Assembly: GCA_026929865.2 (NCBI GenBank)
Contig: CM049398.1
Coordinates: 20,931,501 to 20,995,500, forward strand
Length of the DNA: 64,000 nt
Origin: Hyperoplus lanceolatus
Lineage: Eukaryota > Chordata > Actinopteri > Uranoscopiformes > Ammodytidae
Reading direction: 5' to 3'
Shown here: positions 17,641 through 29,809 of the stretch, piece by piece
How the letters are laid out: every line of letters begins with the position of its first letter
Position numbering within the stretch: the stretch's first letter is position 1
Position numbers and translations under genes: made by a program
Notes under the pieces: generated by a model
What the model was told of the DNA's origin: nothing
What the model saw: only the letters and a program-made list of their open reading frames with translations
The model's database searches: none

Positions 17641-20502
17641 TGTGTTTGTGTGCGTGTGTGTGTGTGTGTGTGTGCGCGTGCACATGCGGGGGTAGAGCCG
17701 CAGAGGGGTCGGCCATTAGTTTGTTAGTTGGTCCTACAGCTCATTGAGCTCATTGTGCTCCGAAGGCCCTCTCGCCCAGCTGGACTCAACAAGTAGCCAG
17801 TACCCCCTTTCAAATCCCACTCCTCCTTTCTCCTCCATTCTCCCCTCCCCCCTTTTCTTCAGAAATACTCCCCCCTCTCTCTTTCCCTCCCTCCCTGTTC
17901 ACAGTAATCCCCAACTCACCCAAAAGGGATTTGTTTATAGAGGTAAACTCTACTTGCCAACCAAAAAAAGCTTGTTTATGTATACCACCTGTTTACTGAA
18001 TTAAATTAACTGGAGAGGCTTGCGTACCTCAAGGCTTTGGCATTGTTGACATCTTGCTAATGGCTTGTTGCTCACAGTGGTGGTTTTTCAATCAGGGTAA
18101 AACAAACAAACAAACAAACACAGAGCCGAACCCTTAAGACGATGGACTAATTAGGGCAGTGTGTCTGGGCTAGTTGTTTTGGTCGCTATATAAGTAGGCC
18201 TTGCTCATACTTTGCATTAAAATGCACCGTGGGTCATATGATCGGTTAAGGACTGAACGCACACTGGGATTGAAATGTGTTCTTCATTTTTTGTGTTGTT
18301 TCATTCTGTTCAGATGTGGTCTCTTTGACCAATGACAAAATGTATTGTGATAGAGGAAGTAAATCTGGTAACAAAATGCCACTCGGATCCATTTTGATGC
18401 CAGGGGAGAAGTGTATTCCATCTTTATCTGATCTGGACGCACTGTTCTGATATTTCCGGACGATCCTGCATCTTAACAGCAACTTCATATGATAAAATTG
18501 AGGAGCTGGCTTCAGTGGTGTGACGCGAGATATGGAGAAATTAATGCCCCTTTAATTTTATAGGAAGATAACTACATTGGCAATTTTTGATGGAAACAGC
18601 AGAGAGAGGGAGTGACAAGCAATGCAGATTTGCATCAGTAAGAGTTGTTTACAAGGCACACGTCCTAGACATCTGGTCTCCAAGATATCTCAGAGTCCAT
18701 CTGAACGCACATATGTGGACTGGACACCAATTCAGTGTCATATAGGATTCGCGTACAGGGCTTGCTGTGACAACCTCCAGGCTGTAGGGAGTGGACCTAT
18801 ACCATTACATCATCACAAGACAGTGGCTGGGGGTGGGGGATTGAGACCCTCTGTCAAACACACACAAACACACAAACTCCATGACCACTTGGCTGGACCA
18901 AAACAAAGCTTTTTGGGCAGGCTTTGTTCTCAGCTGAACTCATCCTTGTGAAGCTGCCCAGGGGCCCGTGAGCCGGACTGGAGACTTTCAGAGACAGGGG
19001 GCTCAGCTTTACCAAACTTGTATTGGTGAACAAAGTGTTGGCAAATTTCTTATGTCAAAACTCCTGCCAGGACTGAATACATTTTTAGCCTGATCAGTTT
19101 CATTTCAATGAACAGGAGAGAAGAAGAAAAAAATTACCGAAATGTAATGTATTTCAATAGGTAGGGAGCTCTTCAAATGTTTCACCCATCAAAGTGACAG
19201 AGGGTGCTGTGATAACACCTGTGTGGCTGCTTTTTGAAGATATAAAATGACATTAGGAAAATGTCCCTCCCCTTGATGGATTTTCAGGAAGTGCACATAA
19301 TGAACTGAAAAGCTGTTGCTCTCCCTGCAGATGCAGCATATGCCTATACTGTTTGCCAGCTCGTCAGGCTATTGGGCATGCTGTTGCAATCCTCTTTACA
19401 ATCCCAGAGGTGTAACAACTTCACTCCCGGCAGAACTGAGAGTGTGTTTGCGTGTGTGTGTGTTGTGTTCTTCAATTTCTGTTTAGGCTAAGTGAGGACC
19501 AACTGTCCTATTGACAGTAGAAGGAAGCCATTATTGTCAGTGCCCACTTACTTGTGTCTTTTTTCCAGGCGGCTCCTGACAATAATCTCAGGGGGGGCAA
19601 TTGTTGCCATGATGGGTAAAATGACCCAAAATTAACCTAAATCAGATAGCTAATATGACAATGTCATATTGCATTTAACAGTTTGTTTTTCCTGTTCATC
19701 TGGCATAACCACTCTGGCAACATTAGACAAGCATTGTACTGTACAGTATTTTTAGTAATTTAGTTAATTTCTTGAATAAAATTATTTTAGCTCTAAAATG
19801 CTTTAATTATCCGGCTGTGGCCATCACAGATAACTTGTCATCTACCAGTGTGCTCCTCAGATAGGCTTCCTTTAAAAGTTAAGAGACCTGCTCTACAATT
19901 AATCACAATAATCTGATTGACTTGACAGTGTTCTGATTAAACAAAAATGGATGCTGGCATAGCATAGGCTACTGTATGTGCAATCATCACATTGGTTTGC
20001 GTTACTACTGTCTACCTTTCTTTACATGTCCATGCTGTCTACAGGACCGTTACTTGGTAGGCGGGTTTATGCCGCGGACGGACAGCAGCTGTCAGAGTAA
20101 ACAGTCTATGGATCAGCTGTTGAACGGTGCTGGCTCGTCCATATGCAGATTGATGTTTAATGTTTGTTTTACCTTTTCTGAGAGATGATGCATAGGGGTG
20201 ACACCCGAAGTTATCCATGCGGTGTCTGTGCTGCCATCAGGATGGATTAAAAGCCATTATACAGTCCATAATCATCATGCAGCGGCAGCAGGACATAGCG
20301 TTAGCTCCTTAGCATCCTGCTAGCCTCGTTAGCCTTTCAATGAGCCCCGTGAAAATCTGCGTTTATACGATCCCCCAATCCATCCTTTTTTGTCCTTGTG
20401 GTTAACTTTCCCTTGTGGGTGTTTGTGTGTCTCCTTTCTGTCTCATTCTTGTGGCTCACTTGGTTTATAATGATAAGAGCCAGTGGGTTTATAGATTTAT
20501 AG

Positions 20503-20567
<65 letters not shown>

Positions 20568-21180
20568 CTAGCTGAACACGGTATAAGATCTGACTTTTAT
20601 AAGCAGCTGCCATCAGACATAGGCTTACAAGGTATCAAGATTAGCTAAAAGTGTGAAACACATTATTATAGATATGATATAACAGAGAGCCAGATAGCCT
20701 ACTTCCAGCAAAGTGCTGGTAGCCTACAACGCAGTGAAAGCACGGTTAACATCGGCTGAGTTGGTTGGCCTATGGATAAAATCTAATATGCCTTTTATAT
20801 TCCTGTGTGATAGATAAATCATGTTAGACAAAGATCGCAGACTTGTATTGTGCCTATTAGCCGTTAGCTTGCGTTCATTTATTTATTGCACAATACCAAG
20901 CTGCAGCTGAGAAGACAGTAGGCCTATTTGGAAACAATTGTGTACAATCTGTCTGGAGAAAGTGAACTCATAAGCTCCTACCTCCTAAGGCCCATTAGCC
21001 TTTAAGCATGTCTACCAACAACTTTTAAACTGCATGTTGTGTGTTGAGTGTCACTTGAATAAGGAAACTTTGATCGATATTTTATAGCTAGGCTACATGA
21101 ATGATACCAAAAGACAGGAATTGTAGTATGAAAACAGGCATTTATTTAGGTAAACATGTTCTTCCCGGGGTCTAGTGAAA
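17400..21180. other. intergenic DNA with microsatellites upstream of the zfp36 promoter
   Basis: Contains (GT)n at 17602-17680, (AAAC)n at about 18099-18120 and (TTA)n at 20504-20567 (about 21 units). Short frames at 18246-18488 and 18622-18951 have no recognisable similarity. No other gene found in this stretch. Confidence 0.45.
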
Positions 21181-21189
21181 ACTGCTTTG

Positions 21190-21388
21190 GGCTGACTCAC
21201 TAATAGGCGTGGGAGGGAGGGGCTTGCAGCCGTGTTAGGTTTTAAATCCACACGTGGTCTGGGTCTTGGGCTTGTTTAGCACCATATATCCAAACTAGAA
21301 ACTTCTGAGCAACTCATGCCAGCGAGTTGCCCCACGTCTCACTGCGGGGGCAGACGGGATCAGACGAAGCCTTTGCTAACTCAGCAGC
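21190..21388 (+). promoter_or_regulatory. zfp36: zfp36 promoter and 5' UTR
   Basis: Within 200 bp upstream of the start codon lie an exact AP-1 site TGACTCA (21193-21199), an EGR-like GCGTGGGAG (21207-21215), an E-box CACGTG (21251-21256) and two TATA-like motifs, TTTTAAAT (about 21239) and CATATATC (about 21283). This grouping suits an immediate-early inducible gene, the known behaviour of ZFP36 family members. Start-site position is not determined; the second TATA-like motif would give a 5' UTR of roughly 75 nt. Confidence 0.5.
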
Positions 21389-24155
21389 ATGCCATCCTTC
21401 CCCCTCAGCCAGTTCTCGGACCTGGATGAGATGATGATGTGTAAGGTAAAGGAAAGGCGCAGAGAAAGTTGAGCAAAAGTTGGCTCGCTCCGGCGGAGGG
21501 GTTAGCTAGCTAGCCACTCCAGCTAGCGACGATGCTAACTTTACTACGCCGTTTGCGCTCGTCATATTTAAAAGTCTTGTTTTGGCGCATATTGCTTCAA
21601 CAACTTGGCTAATTTTAGCCCGCGGATTCATAGAGCTCTTAAACGTTTTAATGCGATCTTTAAAACAAAATTAAGCTATTTTGAACCCGAGGGTAACTTT
21701 GTCATCAAAGTAAACGCGGTGTTTCGATTCATCACAACATGGCCTAATTAAAGTACCCATTAAACAGCTAATTTAGTTAGTCCAGTTAGTTTAACTAAGA
21801 TTGAACACTGGTCAAAGTCTGAACACAGCTCGTGGTCTCGGTGGTTTGGTGATCTCAACGCCAACAAGTTGAATCAAAACAGCATCGTAAACATCCGGAG
21901 CTAACTTTATACTTCAAACAACTGAAAGTTAAAGTTGATGGTATGGAGAGGTGTTTAGTTAACTGGATGATTGTAAGTACAATCAAATATCGTACGTTAA
22001 TATAAATATTTATTTACCGATTTGGTGTGATTTAATTATTGATTGATCGATTGTAGCCTAATGCATGTGCTGGGGTTAGCAACACCCTTTAGCCTGTCTC
22101 TGCCTATTTTCATCGCAGCAGAAGGTGGAAGTTTGTGTAGGTTGCCAAATAAAAGCCTTTTGTTCAAAAAAGGCAAGAAATAGTTTAGTTAGATGTTAAT
22201 ACTGTTAGTGAGATATAGGCTACAGCAATGCACTCTCTATGGCCACTGCTGAGTCCCATGGCTCAACATGCACATTGTCAAGTGTCAGCAGATGGAATCA
22301 TTCTTATTTCTTTTCAGCATGTGTTTGTGGCCAATCTTCACAATATGTCTTAACGCACTTAACTACTCCTCTGTGGTTACAGTACAGTTTACTCTTCAAC
22401 CTCGGTTTTGTTTTCTCCTGAGAGGAATGCTGTATTAGTTCAAATGGATGGTAGAACATAAACAAGGTTGAATGAAATGAGAGCATTTACTTTATAGTTA
22501 ACATTGTAGTATCTGAATTGCATGGCAGAAAACATACTTCTGAGGGTTGTCAAAAGTCAATATTTGATAAAAGTGTGTTTTTCATATCATTTGATAGTTT
22601 TTCATCTGATCGTCTATTCACAAAATGTAAATTTTAAGAATAACTCCATCAAAGGATTTAATTTGGCTATATTATATGGCTTCCTGAGGAGGGTTAGGGT
22701 TTCAGTTTTGGACTCTGAAAACAATTTACATCCTTTTCAACTAATAAATCAATATCGATAGTTTGTAAGTGAAATCTGATAGGCTAATGTTGTCTGTTCT
22801 TTTTTTAATCTTTTTTACAGCAGTTATTAAACCTGGACCTGAGGGAGCAGAACAGCCGGCCGCCGCCAGCCCTCGGTCAGGGCATGAGATCGCCCGGCCT
22901 CATCGGTCAGCCGCATAGCAACAGCAGCACATCCTTCTCCCTCTCGTCTCTCTCCTGCCTCCCCGGCCCTGACACCACCTCTGACGGTGTGCTGCTCACT
23001 GCCAACCAATGGGGACAAGGGCAGCAGCAGCCGGAAAGCCCTTTGCCCTCCCAGTCTCACCAGCTCGCTCATCCCACACAATGGGCAAAGACTGGCTTCC
23101 TGGCCCAGCGCTCCCTCAGCATGGTAGAGACCACCAGCAGCAGCAGTGGCATTAGCACATCTTTGGCGTCTCTAGGCGGCTGGTCCGGTGCGGCTGACCT
23201 CACACAGTCCCAGAGTGACATCAGCTCGCCCTCCACCCGTTACAAGACGGAGCTGTGTCGCTCCTTCACCGAGAGCGGCCTGTGCAAGTACGGGGGCAAG
23301 TGCCAGTTCGCCCATGGCCAGGACGAGCTGCGCGACCTCAACCGCCACCCAAAGTACAAGACGGAGCCCTGTCGCACCTTCCACACCGTGGGCTTCTGCC
23401 CCTACGGCATCCGCTGCCACTTTGTGCACAACAACGAGGAGGAGCATCTTCAAGGCTACTCTCGCTCGTCCTCCTCCTCCTCCTCTTCCTCAGGCGTTTC
23501 TTATCACCACCATCAGCAGCAGCAGCCTCCTCTCTCCTCCTCCTCCAGGTTGCACAGACCTCCCCTGGTGAGACAGAGCTTCAGTTTTGCCGGGTTCCCC
23601 TCTGCTCCTCAGCTGGCCCTTCAGCCCGCCCTCCTCTCTCCTCACCCTCCTCCTCATGCTGCCTTCTCACTGGCTGCGTCTCCGGCCTCCCCTCCCTCCT
23701 GCGCAGACATCACAGACCTGCTCTCTCACGCCTTCCTGGAGATGGACTCTGCCTTCGAGGCCTCCCCGGCCCACAGCCTGTACCAGCAGCAGCAGCCGCC
23801 CTTAGGTCAGGTGGCGGCTGAAGCAGAAGCAGCAGAATTAGCAGATCCCAGGTCTCCGTTCCTGCCCTCTCCAGACTCTGGCTGTTCTCCCAGTGGCCTG
23901 TCCCCCAGTGCCTCTCCTTCCCTGAGGCAGAGTCCAGGTGTCACGGCCCTGGGGGTCTTTTCATCATCTGAGCCGATGGGCACCAGGTCCCTGTCCTACA
24001 CCTCCCTCTCAGACCAGGACCAAGATGGCAGCAGCTCAGCCAGCTCTCTGAGCGGCTCCGAATCTTGCGGCGGCCTCAGCGACGCCAACGGCAGACGTCT
24101 GGCGGTGTTCAGTCAGCTCTCCGTTCCTGAGGATACTACCGGGCTCTGCCTTTAG
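21389..24155 (+). CDS. zfp36: tandem CCCH zinc-finger mRNA-decay activator (TTP family), two exons, 463 aa
   Basis: Binds AU-rich elements in mRNA 3' UTRs and recruits CCR4-NOT deadenylase, so shortening the life of cytokine and growth-response mRNAs; cytoplasmic and nuclear. Exon 1 (21389-21445) encodes [19 protein letters not shown], exon 2 (22821-24155) the rest; the 1375-bp intron has GT-AG ends and phase 0, at the family's usual place. Residues 159-222 hold two CX8CX5CX3H fingers (C165, C174, C180, H184; C203, C212, C218, H222) spaced by 18 residues, each preceded by a YKTE lead-in. Two MK2/14-3-3-type sites are visible: RSLSMVE (116-) and RQSFSFAG (270-). The C-terminal [13 protein letters not shown] (444-456) matches the CNOT1-binding motif. 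It is longer than mammalian TTP because of Ser/Pro/Gln-rich segments. Identity as zfp36 rather than zfp36l1/l2 rests on the RSxSxVE site and the 19q-type neighbours trappc6a/bloc1s3. Confidence 0.9.
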
Positions 24156-25920
24156 GCTACTGGCTGTGCCTTTCAACAAACATCATATTTTTTTGCATAC
24201 ATTCACACAGATATGCAGACCCCTGAAAGCGTTTGCTAAGACACACCACATGCATAACAACACACATTCATATATATTTATCCATATCAAGCACACACTT
24301 CCATCCCCTATAAGTGCACACCTTGACCGACACCGAAGACGTTCCTTTTTGCACCTGTGTGGCGCCAAAGGAAACAAGAGACTTAGTGGCCGACTCGGAA
24401 ACGCTCAGAGAGATTCGCCTACTAAGATTAATGTGGTTAAAAATGTCAGTAGTATACGAGTAAAGGAAGTCACACTTAAAGACGTGTGCTGCCACCAAAA
24501 CAGAGTACATATCAAGATAGAAGTTCATTAGTGCTTGAAGCGCTTGATGCTTTATGAGAAAGGCAAATTGCGAAAAAGTTATTGTAATCACAGTGTGATC
24601 GGCCTCAGTGCCACCTGTTGTTCTTAAGTCCAATCGCACCATTTTGCGATCGTATTTTTACCGACATCTGTGTGATTTAAAGAATGTGACCAAGCCAAAG
24701 ACATCTGTTTGTAGCTCAACCTCTTTGATTATGGTGATACAAACACACAATGTGACCCATGTTTAGGCCTTGTTGTTTTTTCTAATAACTGTACACAGTG
24801 TTGCGTTTTATAAGCTGGTGAAATTGTTTTTTTTTTTGCTCTTTAACTAGTCCGAGGTTTTGTTTAGATCACTGGCCTTGAACCTGAATGTTACGTTTTT
24901 AAACAACTGAAGTGCCTGTAGCGTTATTTAAACAGGTCATGTTACAAGTGTTGAAACAAGATTTGCTGGGTGGTTGGGTGAGATATGAGGAGGGGTGAGT
25001 CTTTTTTTTTTTTTTTTTTTTTTTTTCCTATGTTTCTTTTTTTTTTAAGTCAAGTAAGCTAGTGTTAGTTTGGGTCTCTGTTTAAGATGTTGGTGAGATT
25101 ACTCCAAAGTGTTCCTTTTTGTCCCTCGTGCATTATTCACAAACTGCCAAATTGAACCAACCCCTACTGGAGAACGAAGGGCATACTCGACAAAAAAAAA
25201 AGTTTGCTTAACCAATACTTTTTCAAAAACTGATAGATTCTGAACATAGTTTGAGTTACAAGCTTTATCAAATCACTTGACTGTTCAATGAAAGTGCGGC
25301 TTTTTACCTTTTGCCGTGTTTCCTAAAAACTTTTGTGGTGTTCATCTGTATTTTTAGATCATTTTAACACAATCATTTCCAGGAGTGGGATTATTATTTA
25401 ATTTTTTTCCCTCCCGGGTCCACATGCAGCACTGGTGTTGTGCGTAATATATTTTCTTTGTGACTCTTATCCCCACTATAGTTCATCTCTCCTTCACTTT
25501 CAGTATTAATTCTTCCCGTTATGGCTTTGTACTGTTATGAATGTGTAGCATCCTGGTCACAAGTGAACTGTGTGCCCGGGTTTGCCTTACTGAGCTAGAT
25601 CGAGCATTCTGTAGGGTTTAGTGGCATGTATGCATAGTGTTATAGACATTTTACTTGGCCATTTGTGTGTTTACAATGTAGTTGGTTAGAAGAACAGACA
25701 CTGTGCTGTTAGCAGTCTATTTAAAATTGCCTTTTCATCAGCACGTTTGAGGCCTGTTTAGTGTTAAAGGTGATGATCTTTAGTAAATTTATTTCTTTAA
25801 TTTATTTTAACATATTTATAGAGGACTTTGAGTTGGTAATGCTTGTATCAAGTTTAATATATTTGGGTTATTTGTGCTTTTTTGTACTGGAAATAAAGTT
25901 TTTTTTTTTAACTGGCTGTT
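24156..25920 (+). other. zfp36: zfp36 3' UTR with AU-rich elements and polyadenylation signal
   Basis: About 1.75 kb without coding potential runs from the stop codon to an AATAAA at 25892-25897. It contains ATTTA pentamers, including two copies of the TTP-preferred heptamer TATTTAT (24275-24281 and 25813-25819). A terminal AT-rich cluster of three ATTTA motifs occupies about 25780-25820. A T homopolymer run lies at about 24998-25026. Confidence 0.7.
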
Positions 25921-26820
25921 TTTGTTTGTTTTGCTTGATCATATCCTCAGGGTTTCACTCAACCCATCAGGGATGTTTTAACATCTGCTAGAAATCCTTT
26001 GTATTGAGGAGCTGATGTAACAACACAGGTTATGAGACTCGTTTACAATGATTCAAACTTTCTGTCTACGTATGCGTTATGCTGGCTGTAGTATATTTGC
26101 CACAATGAGTTCCAACGTACAGGAAGGAAGCAAGCAGGAAACCAGTGAACTGTCATTTAGTTTTCATTGTAGGTCACGTTCCCCCAGTGGCAATGTACTG
26201 TTGAGGTTAACTGTGACAACACACAATGACAAAACAAGTGAATATAACACTGAATTTACTTTGAAGTTGATATGTCAGATGGCAGGTGTCGACTCAGTGA
26301 TAAATAGAGAACAAGAACACAAACTAGATAAAAAGGACAATAATAGCAGTCCAATGTACCTCCAAAAACAAATTATGAAATAAAATGTCACTCATTTCAT
26401 TGTAACTTAGACTTTTCTATTAAACTGATTCTTAGAATTTTTTTAAGCTACAAAGATGACTTAAATCTTTTAATTTAATCTGAAAAACTTGTTTAAACAA
26501 TCCATACATACTGGGACATGGTTTTCACTGGGAGGAAATATTCAAGAAAATATGCTTCATGTTGTGGGAAAAATACAAAGCGTTCTCTTATACATTCTTT
26601 GATTCATTCCAATGGCTTGCATGGGTTATACAGAGAGACTATAACTTCTGTTTTCATCCACAAGTGGCACTGAACAAGAGTGAAACACAAGAGATCCTTC
26701 ATATTCCCATGTGAAATTGCACCACGGAGCAGGAAATGAATCACACTTACTCTGTGGGGAAGCCTCAGCTTTAAGAATGTGATCGCAGAGCAGTGTTGCT
26801 GACTGATTCATAAGTATGAG
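25921..26820. other. intergenic DNA, nothing recognised
   Basis: AT-rich sequence between the zfp36 polyadenylation signal and a Tc1 element. Frames at 26048-26383 (plus) and 26626-26961 (minus) resemble nothing known. Confidence 0.4.
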
Positions 26821-26822
26821 TA

Positions 26823-27982
26823 CAGTTGTGTTCAAAATAATAGCAGTGTGTTTAAAAAACTGAGGCAAGATCAAAATCCTTATCATAGCTTTTATTTCCA
26901 AACACGCAAATACATTGGGGACATTGCACATTCTATTCCAAATCCAAATATGAAGAAACATTTGTCAAATGTTTCTTTATCTTTACAGAAAGTGAAGAAA
27001 AAAATGTTCAAAAAGAATTTCTTTACAACTCAAACATTTACTCTATCAACTGAAACATGTATGAAGATTTAGCTTTCCTATGAATCACTGAAATAATATT
27101 TAGTTGTATAACCTGTTTCTGAGAACTGCTTCATATCTGTGTTGCATGGAGTCGAGCATGAATTCAGTGTTTGGGGGTCGTCTGACAAACTGTCTGCGGC
27201 CCCTATTCAAGCCACAGTACACTTTGAAGACAGTGAAGCATGGTGGCACAGACATCATGTTATGGGGATGTTTCTCATACTATGGTGTCGGGTCTATTTA
27301 TCGCATACCATGGATCATGGACCAGTTTGGTTACATTAGAATACTTGAAGAGGTCATGTTGCCTTATGCTGAAGAGGAAATGCCCTTGAAATGGGTGTTC
27401 CAACAAGTCAACGACCCCAAACACACCAGCAGTAAGCGAACAAGATCTTGGTTCCAGACCAACAAGATTAACGTTATGGAGTGGCCAGCCCAATCCCTGG
27501 ACCTTAATCCAATAGAAAACCTATGTGGTGACATCAAAAATGCTGTTTTTGAGGCAAAACCAAGAAATGCAGAGGAATTGTGGAATATAGTCCAATCGTC
27601 CTGGGCTGAAACACCTGTTCACTGGTGCCATAAATTGGTCGACTACATGCAACACAGATGTGAAGCAGTTCTCAGAAACAGAGGTTATACAACTAAATAT
27701 TACTTCAGTGATTCACAGGAAAGCTAAATCTTCATGCATTTTTCAGTTGATACAGTAAATGTTTGAGTTGTAAAGATAAATGCAGACACTGCTATTTTTT
27801 CACAGTCTAATATTCCTTTTTCTTAACTTTCTGTTAAGCTGAAGAAACATTTGACAAATGTTTCTTCATATTTGGAGTTGGAATTAAATGTCCAATGTCC
27901 CCAATGCATTTCTGTGAATGGAAATAAAAGCTATTATTTCCTCAATTTTTTAAGCACACTGCTATTATTTTGAACACAACTG
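26823..27982 (+). mobile_element. Tc1-like transposon with about 330-bp inverted arms
   Basis: Termini CAGTTGTGTTCAAAATAATA (26823-) and its complement (-27982) are flanked by TA on both sides (26821-26822, 27983-27984). The inverted similarity continues inward for about 330 bp (26823-27152 against 27650-27982). That is far beyond a normal Tc1 terminal repeat and includes the transposase 3' coding end. A plus-strand frame (27104-27727) covers only the C-terminal two thirds of a DDE transposase: WGCFSYYG, NDPKHTS and WPAQSLDLNPIENL, the last carrying the final catalytic Glu. The DNA-binding N-terminus is missing, so the copy is not autonomous. Confidence 0.88.
27104..27727 (+). pseudogene. Tc1 transposase remnant (catalytic domain only)
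   Basis: The 207-residue frame begins inside the left inverted arm, so its first roughly 20 residues are not transposase. From about residue 25 it reads as the DDE catalytic core: MLWGCFSYYGVGSI, the second-Asp motif NDPKHTSS and the third-acid motif LDLNPIENL, ending in a normal C-terminus. The paired HTH, nuclear localisation signal and first catalytic Asp are absent, replaced by an inverted copy of the 3' end. Confidence 0.85.
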
Positions 27983-27984
27983 TA

Positions 27985-28734
27985 CATGAGTGCAATTATA
28001 GGCCTTTTTTTCCCCTTGAAGTCACTCAGAATTTTATTTCTTGATTCCACTGAAAAGAAATAGTTAACAAAATAAAATAGTTGAAGAGTTGACTAAATTA
28101 ATTATTAGAACAACATTGTGGCAAGAAGGTCAGAAGGACGGTCAATGTCTTCAAATACACATTTTATGGTTTAAAAAAAGATGTATGTAAGCAAGTGTTG
28201 TTTGGTACGTTTAGCTGCAACCAGTCTGTTGTAGAGGATAGCAAGAAGACAGAGACTTTTGTTTGTGTGTGTGAGTGTGTGGTCATGCCATTAAGATTGC
28301 ATGTGGAGATAAGAAGTCTTTTGTTTGAGCTTTAATCTGACCAGTCCTGGGCTCCCTCCCATTTCCTTTCTCCCTCACTGCCTCCACTGATTCCATCCTT
28401 CCTCCGTCCCCTTACCTCTCCACTAAGCAGCTGTTGTGGTTTAATCTACTGCGACTGTGGTGAGCATCACGAGTTGTATAGAGACAAAGTTAAATCACAC
28501 AACTTAAATTTGACCTTAAATGGTGGCTATTGAAACAACATTATTGACTATAGCCTACTGTATATGTTTAGTGCACATTTGTGTTGACAGATATCAGGTG
28601 CCCCATTCCATACTTGTCATCTATGTAAAAGTTAAGAAACAAGAATAGAGCCTGGCATTTTTGCGACAATCGAATTGTGGCCTCAATAAGCCTACCTTAA
28701 TTACATCAGAGTTTTTTATGATTGCACAAACACT
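27985..28734. other. intergenic DNA, nothing recognised
   Basis: No exon, microsatellite array or repeat family could be supported here. Confidence 0.4.
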
Positions 28735-29545
28735 AAAATCGAGAGGGGGAATCAACATAGAAGGAGTTAGAGGTAGAGGCTGAGGTGGAGGAAGAGGAAG
28801 ACCTGAAGCAGGACGAGAACGTAGAAGAAGAGGACCAAATTGATCTAATGAAATTCTTGCAACACTTGTGGACCACACGCTGTAGCTGTGCAAGGGTGGA
28901 TAAGGCATTCTAGAAGGTTCTTCCAATGTTGTTTTGCCAACGAGGATGTGGATGAAATTCCTGGCCAGATCCAGCTAGAAGAAGAGATAATGTCTGGTAT
29001 ATTCTATACTGTATTTTCTGTTTTCTTTATTTTTATCTTTATTTTTTTCTGTAATTTTTAAACTGTACTGGATACAGTATTTTATGTGTGTTGTTGTTTG
29101 CTGGGATAACAGTGTTATGCATACTGCTGCAGACATGTTTTGTTGTGATACTCCATGTTGACTGATTTTGGTGTATGGAGAGAAATAAATTATATTTTCC
29201 TCATTCTGCAGCATTAGTCTTGTCAAGTGTTGAAGAACATATTGTATGTTTGCACTTTCTCTGTGGACTTCATACACAGTACTTTAATCACGGAGAAGTA
29301 GAATTGCTAAATGTGTTTTGGGTTGGCAACAGCAGTGTGTAACTGGTTCAGACAGAATGAAGTGATATGAAGAGTGTGTGTTTCATATGGTGAAAAAATA
29401 TGTTTTGAAAAGAGTATTTCATTTTGCAAAGGGTCTGAAGTGTTTTGCTAATCGGGTGTTTGGTGTGTTAATTGTGTGTAGTGTTCTGATAAATCGGGCA
29501 ATGTTTTCAAAATCGTGCTTAAGCAATCGAAAAAAATGTTAAGTT
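28735..29545 (+). mobile_element. decayed IS630/Tc1-type element with Arg/Gly-rich transposase remnant
   Basis: The plus strand near 28745-28830 encodes short pieces rich in RGRG/GRGRP and RRRRG, followed by ATLVDHT. After a gap, a WPDPARRRD-like end can be read near 28960-28990. This order matches a group of fish transposases with an RG-rich N-terminus and a C-terminus near WPDAxxRRD. Several stops and an internal loss are evident. The AT-rich tail to about 29545 looks like its 3' flank; both boundaries are approximate. Confidence 0.4.
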
Positions 29546-29610
29546 AGTGAAGAAAGTTTGTATCAAAGTAGGCTACTCTCCGCCCTCAAAAAATCTCTTT
29601 CATTCAGACA

Positions 29611-29666
<56 letters not shown>

Positions 29667-29760
29667 AGAGCATTATCTTGTCAGTTAACATGAGATGGGC
29701 GGGCTGTCTGGGAGTGATTAGTGGCCGTGAGGGGGTTTAATGGCATGTGTTTGCTCTTAC

Positions 29761-29809
<49 letters not shown>

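Noticed and set aside
21281-21292. CCATATATCC as a serum-response CArG box upstream of zfp36
   Set aside because: A CArG box needs GG at the 3' end; this has CC, so a TATA-like reading is safer.
23172-23821. Other frames overlapping the zfp36 zinc-finger exon
   Set aside because: GC-rich shadows of the real reading frame, which carries both intact CCCH fingers.
22884-24155. zfp36 starting at the ATG at 22884 as a single-exon gene
   Set aside because: The frame is open upstream to a clear acceptor at 22820, and exon 1 at 21389-21445 supplies a family-like N-terminus with a matching phase-0 donor.
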